DNA of 8,061 bases, from positions 1 through 8,061 of the forward strand of contig JAAXIE010000126.1 of assembly GCA_012270525.1 (NCBI GenBank). Direction: 5' to 3'. Positions within the stretch are counted from its first letter, which is position 1, and each line of letters begins with the position of its first letter. The DNA comes from Dehalococcoidia bacterium (GTDB lineage Bacteria > Chloroflexota > Dehalococcoidia > UBA3495 > JAAXIE01). Made by a program: the position numbers and the translations under genes. Below are positions 4,341 through 8,061 of the stretch, piece by piece. The notes below the pieces were generated by a model. The model was not told where the DNA came from. It ran no database searches and saw only the letters and a list, made by a program, of their open reading frames with translations.

Positions 4341-5574
4341 TCTCCTCGGCAACACGCCTCCCCGTCTCCCGCAGCAGTTGCCTGTCCTCGGCGAAGGTGG
4401 CCGCCGGAGGCAGGGGCAGGATCGTGCCACTGGAGAAGGTGGGCACGTGGACATACGGCGCACCTGAATCCAGGTCCTCCGGTGCCCCGTTCTGTACGTC
4501 GCGGATGCTCCGCCTGATCAGGTTGCGCATCATGATGATGCCACGGTCGGTGCTCCCCAGGTGTTCCAAGCCATGGCGGGCTATCGGCCGCTGCGAGACC
4601 TGCGCGTCATAGTCACCGGGCACCCGCTGCCTCTCGTGATAGGACCTGTCATCGGTCTGGCCGAACCCGGTGCCCACAGGCAGTGGGTCCCCTTCCTTCA
4701 GGCGGGCCAAGCCCATGAACATGGTATGGGTATCATCCACCGGTACCGCCCAGTGGGTGCGCTCGGCATGCCTCACCGACTGGCGCTCCCCCGGCGGGTT
4801 CATCAGAAACTGGTGAATGTACGGCGGTACATAGTCGGCCAGCCGCACCCAAGCCTTGTCCCCCAACCGCCGTGTGTCGATGTACACCATCCCACCCGTC
4901 GGTACCTCCATGAAATCCATCTCCGACTCGATGGCCAGGTCATCCTTGAACTGCACGGTACTGACGGTGGTGTGCAGGAAGTAGAGGTGCGCCGGGTCCA
5001 TGCAGTTTTCTTTCACCTGGAGCCAGTTGCAGGGAAAGACGTGCTGCTCCAGCAGGTAGTACTCCACGTCGGGCAACTGGAAGGTGTCGTAGACGGGCAG
5101 GGGTGGCATCAGGTCGGGCGGGCCCATGTAGGCGAACACGATCCCCAGGTGCACGCGGGTCGGGTAGGCACCGTGGCATAGCCGGTCCTTCAGCGTGCTG
5201 TCTGCTGGTTCACCCGGCGTATCCAGAATGGTGCCGTCATAGTCGTAACGCCAGCCGTGATAGCAGCATTTGATGCCCCGCTCCTCGATGATGCCGAACT
5301 CCAGCGACGAGCCACGGTGGCTGCAGTGCAACTCCAGCAGGCCGATGGTGCCCTGCTTGTCGCGGTAGATGACCAGATTCTCCCCCAGAATGCGTATCCG
5401 CTTGGGCAGGTCGCCTAGGTCTCGCGCATAAGCGACGGGAATCCAGTAGCGACGCATCCACTCGCCACAGGGTGTCCCTGGCCCCACACGGGTGATCTCC
5501 GCATCTTCCGCGGGAATCTCGCGGTGCTCATAGCCTGCGTAGGTCTCATTCAGAAAGGGTGCCCTTGTCGACAT
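4318..5574 (-). CDS. Rieske [2Fe-2S] non-heme iron oxygenase, alpha subunit (phthalate dioxygenase/demethylase-like)
   Basis: This 418-residue protein has an N-terminal Rieske domain with Cys84-x-His86-(16 residues)-Cys103-x-x-His106, which holds the [2Fe-2S] cluster. A catalytic domain follows, with Asn190-Cys-Met-Asp193-x-x-His196-x4-His201, the mononuclear iron site and the bridging Asp. The later Ser-Thr-Asp-Arg-Gly-Ile-Ile-Met-Met-Arg segment is typical of phthalate 4,5-dioxygenase and vanillate/dicamba demethylase-type enzymes, which need no beta subunit. Such enzymes take electrons from a reductase and use O2 to hydroxylate rings or demethylate methoxy groups; the substrate is not readable. 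No reductase or ferredoxin gene lies in the window. I chose the ATG at 5574 because AAGGAGG lies nine bases upstream; the frame is open to 5658, but that extension is Arg-rich and unconserved. The gene is separated from S49 by about 0.5 kb, has its own putative promoter, and converges on the VOC gene. Confidence 0.94.
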   Translation of the reverse strand: MSTRAPFLNETYAGYEHREIPAEDAEITRVGPGTPCGEWMRRYWIPVAYARDLGDLPKRIRILGENLVIYRDKQGTIGLLELHCSHRGSSLEFGIIEERGIKCCYHGWRYDYDGTILDTPGEPADSTLKDRLCHGAYPTRVHLGIVFAYMGPPDLMPPLPVYDTFQLPDVEYYLLEQHVFPCNWLQVKENCMDPAHLYFLHTTVSTVQFKDDLAIESEMDFMEVPTGGMVYIDTRRLGDKAWVRLADYVPPYIHQFLMNPPGERQSVRHAERTHWAVPVDDTHTMFMGLARLKEGDPLPVGTGFGQTDDRSYHERQRVPGDYDAQVSQRPIARHGLEHLGSTDRGIIMMRNLIRRSIRDVQNGAPEDLDSGAPYVHVPTFSSGTILPLPPAATFAEDRQLLRETGRRVAEEIVRERTL

Positions 5575-5608
5575 ATCTCGGCCCCTCCTTGCCCGGTAAC
5601 GTGGGTCC

Positions 5609-5621
5609 CGCAACGGTTGCG
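5609..5621. repeat. Palindrome in the Rieske leader with GCAAC/GTTGC half-sites
   Basis: CGCAAC-G-GTTGCG is a perfect 13-base palindrome about 35 bases before the Rieske ATG, inside the predicted leader. Its GCAAC/GTTGC halves are the same as those over the amidohydrolase -10 (1737-1752), though the spacing differs (one base here, six there). Confidence 0.4.
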
Positions 5622-5645
5622 CCCAGCTCCCGTTCGATACGACGA

Positions 5646-5680
5646 ATAGTATCTCCAAACAATGACGCTTGACTAGCGTC
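5646..5680 (-). promoter_or_regulatory. Putative Rieske promoter with operator palindrome at the -35 position
   Basis: On the minus strand TACTAT at 5651-5646 is a five-of-six match to a -10 box, with a predicted start near 5639 and a leader of about 65 bases. The -35 position at 17-base spacing (5674-5669, AGTCAA) is poor, which suggests activator dependence. A perfect inverted repeat GACGCT-N5-AGCGTC (5664-5680) is centred on that -35 position. A regulator binding there could activate or repress; none is encoded nearby other than the XRE-S24 protein. Confidence 0.4.
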
Positions 5681-6083
5681 GCGGCACTGGCCGTATCTGC
5701 AACTCATTTTCCCGTAGCTAAGGTGCGCCGCGTTTGTCGCATTTGCTGGCAGAGCCGTTTCTGCCCTGTACCCGTGAACTCCGCCGCCATGTGCCGCTGG
5801 AGACCTGCCGTCCTCTTGCGAGGCAACAGACCCTGAGGCTGGAGTCGAATCCAGGGCTGGCATGGCAGTGTTCCGTCCCTCCGAGAATGGCAAGGCTCGG
5901 TCGACATGTGCCGGGTGATCCCGACCCACAATCAGGCTAACAAGAGCGGCCGGTAGGGGCAATGGGCGTTTGTCATAGGGCCTACTGCCTGCGAATGTGG
6001 CCCCAAAACAGACCGACACCACGGCGTTTGTGAATGGCCAGCGTTCTATGAGTCCCGCTGGAGGCGAGGCGAAGGGCGTCGGA

Positions 6084-6908
6084 TCACTCCTCCGAGTTCC
6101 AGCCTCCGAGTACATGGTGCGCTGGCAGGTAATACAGGCCTCCGGTCAATAGCCGTTGCACGTCGGAAAGCAGCATCTGGCTGGGAGCCTGCGCTTGGGC
6201 CCCGGTGAGCCTTGCAAGGAAGGGACGTCGCGGGCGGATGAACGTGGGACGAGGTCGGGTGTTGCCAAGTTCAGCCGCCATTTCCAAGGCCACGTTGAAA
6301 TCACCCAACTCATCGACGAGACCCGCCTCTTTCGCCGTGCGCCCCGTGAATGCCTCGCCGGTAGCCAAGGCCCGCACCTGCTCTCCGTCCATGCTCCGCC
6401 CTCTGGCCACAACCTCCACGAAGCTCTGGTGCACCTCGTCTATCAGTGCGCGGAACTTTTCGTCCTCTTCCGGCGTGTCGCTGCGCCAGAAGCCACCCAT
6501 ATCCTTCAGGTGGCCTCCCTTGTGCACTGTGAACACGATACCCAAACGTTCCAGCAACTGCTCCAGCACCGGCCGGAGGTATATCACGCCGATGGAACCC
6601 ACCAGCGACGAAGGTAGGGCGACAATCCGCTGGGCGGCACAGCTCATGAGGTAGGCTCCCGATGCCCCCGTGCCCCTCACGTAGGACACCACAGGCTTGA
6701 CCTCGGCAACTCGCTGCAGCTGCTGGTACAGGGCCTCCGATGCCGCGGCTCCTCCTCCCGGCGAGTCTACGTCCAGCACCAGGGCACGAAAACGCCTGTT
6801 CTGGCGCACCGCGTCGAAAATTCGCGAGTATGCGGGCACACGTACGGCCTGACCAATGACTCCCGTAAGCTCCACCACAGCCACTCCGTGTCGTCTTCCA
6901 AAGGGCAC
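6084..6908 (-). CDS. S49 family (SppA/signal peptide peptidase-type) serine peptidase
   Basis: This 274-residue protein carries the S49 ClpP-like fold. Early strands include Val-Ala-Val-Val-Glu-Leu-Thr-Gly-Val-Ile at 9-18. Asp48-Ser-Pro-Gly-Gly-Gly at 48-53 is the family oxyanion-hole region. Gly81-Ala-Ser83-Gly-Ala-Tyr carries the nucleophile, and Gly-Gly-His-Leu-Lys135-Asp-Met-Gly carries the general base. Ser83 and Lys135 are 52 residues apart, the same spacing as in Bacillus subtilis SppA (Ser147/Lys199, from memory). Glu-Ala-Phe-Thr-Gly-Arg-Thr-Ala and Gly-Leu-Val-Asp-Glu-Leu-Gly, around 190-206, are also usual. Unlike typical SppA there is no N-terminal membrane anchor or signal peptide, and the last 40 residues do not form a clear membrane helix. 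The start is GTG (6908-6906), with GGAAAGGGG nine bases upstream. It lies 36 bases downstream of the ThDP gene, probably in one transcript. The role is protein or peptide turnover; the substrate is unknown. Confidence 0.93.
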   Translation of the reverse strand: MPFGRRHGVAVVELTGVIGQAVRVPAYSRIFDAVRQNRRFRALVLDVDSPGGGAAASEALYQQLQRVAEVKPVVSYVRGTGASGAYLMSCAAQRIVALPSSLVGSIGVIYLRPVLEQLLERLGIVFTVHKGGHLKDMGGFWRSDTPEEDEKFRALIDEVHQSFVEVVARGRSMDGEQVRALATGEAFTGRTAKEAGLVDELGDFNVALEMAAELGNTRPRPTFIRPRRPFLARLTGAQAQAPSQMLLSDVQRLLTGGLYYLPAHHVLGGWNSEE

Positions 6909-6944
6909 GTCAGCCAGCCCCTTTCCGGTCAGAGTTCGAGAGCT

Positions 6945-8061
6945 TCATGGCGTGGGCGGAGCCACCTGGAATGGGGGCAGATGCAATGGTATGGGCACCT
7001 CCACCACCACCGGACGATCCTGTCGAAGAGCATCTCGCAGGGCGTCACGCAACTCCTGGTGCGAACCCAGCTTCATGCCCTTGGCACCCAAGCTCTGCAC
7101 CAATCCTTGGTAGTCCACTTCGGGTAGTGCGGTCCCGATGTAGCGACCCTTCAGCCGGTCCCTCTGCTCGGTGAGGCTGGCACCCAGGGAACCATTGTTG
7201 AACAGCAGGGCGACCACGTTAGCCCCTTCATGTGCTGCCGTCGCCAGTTCGTTGCAGGCATAGGTGAAACCGCCGTCACCGCATAGGGCCACCACCTGGC
7301 GGTTCGGATTGCCTATCTTGGCCCCGATGGCCGTGGGCAAGGCGAACCCAAGGGTGGCGAAGTAGGACGAAGTGAGGTAGGAGCGGGCTTGGTGCACCGG
7401 AAAGGCTAGGTGCGCCCAGTAGCCCATGTCGGTCACGCCCGCAACGACGATGGCGTCGTCCGCCAGTTCCTCCCGGATGACATCCAGCATTTCCGTCTGC
7501 AGCGGGGCGTTCTCCCGCACTCGCTGGGCGGCCTCCGATTTGATATCTGCCAGTTCCGCGGAAGTCCATCGACTGGCATGAGCAGTCCCTCCCAGGTGCT
7601 CCAGAAGCCCTTGAAGAGCAAGCCTCGCATCCGAAGCGATGCCTAGCTCAAGCGACAGGTTGCGTCCCACCTCCTCAGGGTCCACATCGATCTGTATCAC
7701 CTTCTGGTGGGACTGGAATGCCCATGATGGCCGCGGCATAAGTGTGTGGGCCCGACTTCCTATCACCAGAATGACATCGGCTTGGGGCAGGGTGCGGACC
7801 GAAGGCCCGTGGGCATAATAGAAGGAGCCCAGCGATAGGGGGTTGTTCTCGGGAATGGCCCCCTTTCCTTCGGGCGTCGTGATTACCGGGGCGTTCAGGG
7901 CGGTGACCAACTCCAGGAGTTCTGTGGAAGCATCGGAGAGCATGACGCCACTGCCAGCCCACACCACCGGGTGATGGGCCCCCGCCAGCAACTCCGCCGC
8001 CTTCCGAATGTCCGCGGGGTCAGGGCCCTGCTTGGTGAACACTTCCGTCTCGGCCAGTTGC
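6945..8061 (-). CDS. ThDP-dependent enzyme (acetolactate synthase/benzoylformate decarboxylase superfamily), C-terminal two thirds
   Basis: The frame is open to the right edge, so the N-terminal Pyr domain with its catalytic Glu lies outside. About 371 residues are visible. The first roughly 150 residues form the Rossmann-like middle domain (Pro-Val-Val-Trp-Ala-Gly-Ser-Gly; Val-Ile-Thr-Thr-Pro-Glu-Gly-Lys-Gly; Val-Ile-Gln-Ile-Asp-Val-Asp). The PP domain then carries the ThDP/Mg motif, Gly-Asp-Gly-Gly-Phe (7280-7266) to Leu-Phe-Asn-Asn (Asn pair 7199-7194), a spacing of 24 residues after GDG. A Gly-Phe-Ala-Leu-Pro-Thr-Ala-Ile-Gly-Ala-Lys segment just before it is family-typical. Members make acetolactate or decarboxylate 2-oxo acids; which one cannot be told, because substrate residues are mostly in the missing domain. 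No ilvN-like small subunit follows; instead an S49 peptidase gene lies 36 bases downstream. The tail ends Pro/Leu-rich. Confidence 0.92.
   Translation of the reverse strand, partial: QLAETEVFTKQGPDPADIRKAAELLAGAHHPVVWAGSGVMLSDASTELLELVTALNAPVITTPEGKGAIPENNPLSLGSFYYAHGPSVRTLPQADVILVIGSRAHTLMPRPSWAFQSHQKVIQIDVDPEEVGRNLSLELGIASDARLALQGLLEHLGGTAHASRWTSAELADIKSEAAQRVRENAPLQTEMLDVIREELADDAIVVAGVTDMGYWAHLAFPVHQARSYLTSSYFATLGFALPTAIGAKIGNPNRQVVALCGDGGFTYACNELATAAHEGANVVALLFNNGSLGASLTEQRDRLKGRYIGTALPEVDYQGLVQSLGAKGMKLGSHQELRDALRDALRQDRPVVVEVPIPLHLPPFQVAPPTP

Larger units (their letters stand above)
5575..6083. other. 509-base gene-free gap between S49 peptidase and Rieske oxygenase
   Basis: The part next to the Rieske gene (5575-5680) holds its Shine-Dalgarno, a palindrome in the leader and the promoter described separately. 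An inverted repeat CCAGCG-N12-CGCTGG at 6038-6061, 22 bases past the S49 stop, is a possible weak 3' hairpin without a T run. A hairpin CTGGA/TCCAG near 5838-5853 resembles a tRNA T arm, but no rest of a tRNA is present. The minus-strand frame covering 5546-6115 is open, but its 189-residue product overlaps both neighbours, is low in recognisable structure and matches nothing I know. I see no supportable gene in 5700-6030. Confidence 0.5.

Noticed and set aside
5669..5704. Plus-strand promoter from TTGACT at 5669-5674
   Set aside because: There is no adequate -10 at 16-18 bases and no plus-strand gene follows.
5838..5853. tRNA T-arm-like hairpin CTGGA-N6-TCCAG with GTCGAA in the loop
   Set aside because: The loop is six rather than seven bases, and I find no matching acceptor, D or anticodon arms around it.
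5546..6115. Minus-strand open frame of 189 codons bridging S49 and Rieske
   Set aside because: It overlaps the ends of both well-supported genes in another frame, covers the Rieske promoter and Shine-Dalgarno, and its product matches no family I know.

Overview
The window is a GC-rich (roughly 60% by eye) stretch of bacterial chromosome, tightly packed with genes on both strands. The gene mix is a flavin-dependent LLM oxidoreductase, a Rieske oxygenase, an extradiol-type VOC metalloenzyme, an ACMSD-type amidohydrolase, a MaoC-like protein and a ThDP enzyme. Such a mix is typical of aerobic bacteria that break down recalcitrant or aromatic organic compounds. It resembles what is described for SAR202/Dehalococcoidia-type Chloroflexota, but no ribosomal or other phylogenetic marker is present, so this assignment is an inference of low to moderate confidence. 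No transposase, integrase or CRISPR array was seen.

Layout. At the left edge is the 3' end of a plus-strand MaoC/hot-dog dehydratase-like gene (2-154). Its stop codon overlaps that of a convergent minus-strand XRE-S24 repressor (151-801). The repressor lies just downstream of a minus-strand amidohydrolase (858-1697), which is divergent from a plus-strand LLM flavin oxidoreductase (1863-2996). A minus-strand tRNA-Asn(GTT) follows (3083-3157). Next comes a plus-strand two-gene operon (3337-4292): a 150-residue Rdx-family selenoprotein read through an in-frame UGA, then a VOC-family metalloenzyme. This operon converges on a minus-strand Rieske non-heme iron oxygenase (4318-5574), with a strong hairpin at the junction. 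A roughly 0.5 kb gap holds the Rieske promoter region and nothing else I can recognise. At the right edge are a minus-strand S49 (SppA-type) peptidase (6084-6908) and, upstream of it in the same apparent operon, a ThDP-dependent enzyme running off the window (6945-8061).

The most notable item is the selenoprotein. Conventional gene calling would stop at the UGA (3415-3417) and either miss the gene or call only a fragment starting at the GTG at 3496. Both sides of the UGA are in one frame and together give a SelW/SelT/SelH-type thioredoxin-like domain with the redox motif Cys-Val-Pro-Sec. The gene has a good promoter and Shine-Dalgarno sequence, and a SECIS-like hairpin follows the UGA. It is tightly coupled to a gene for a VOC protein that keeps all three extradiol-dioxygenase iron ligands. 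This suggests a redox protein paired with an oxygen-handling iron enzyme.

How the genes may work together (inference): the Rieske oxygenase could hydroxylate or demethylate an aromatic substrate, the VOC enzyme could cleave a ring, and the amidohydrolase could decarboxylate or hydrolyse a product. The LLM enzyme may oxidise a separate organic substrate. Several genes carry short inverted repeats over their predicted promoters, suggesting individual regulation rather than one catabolic operon.
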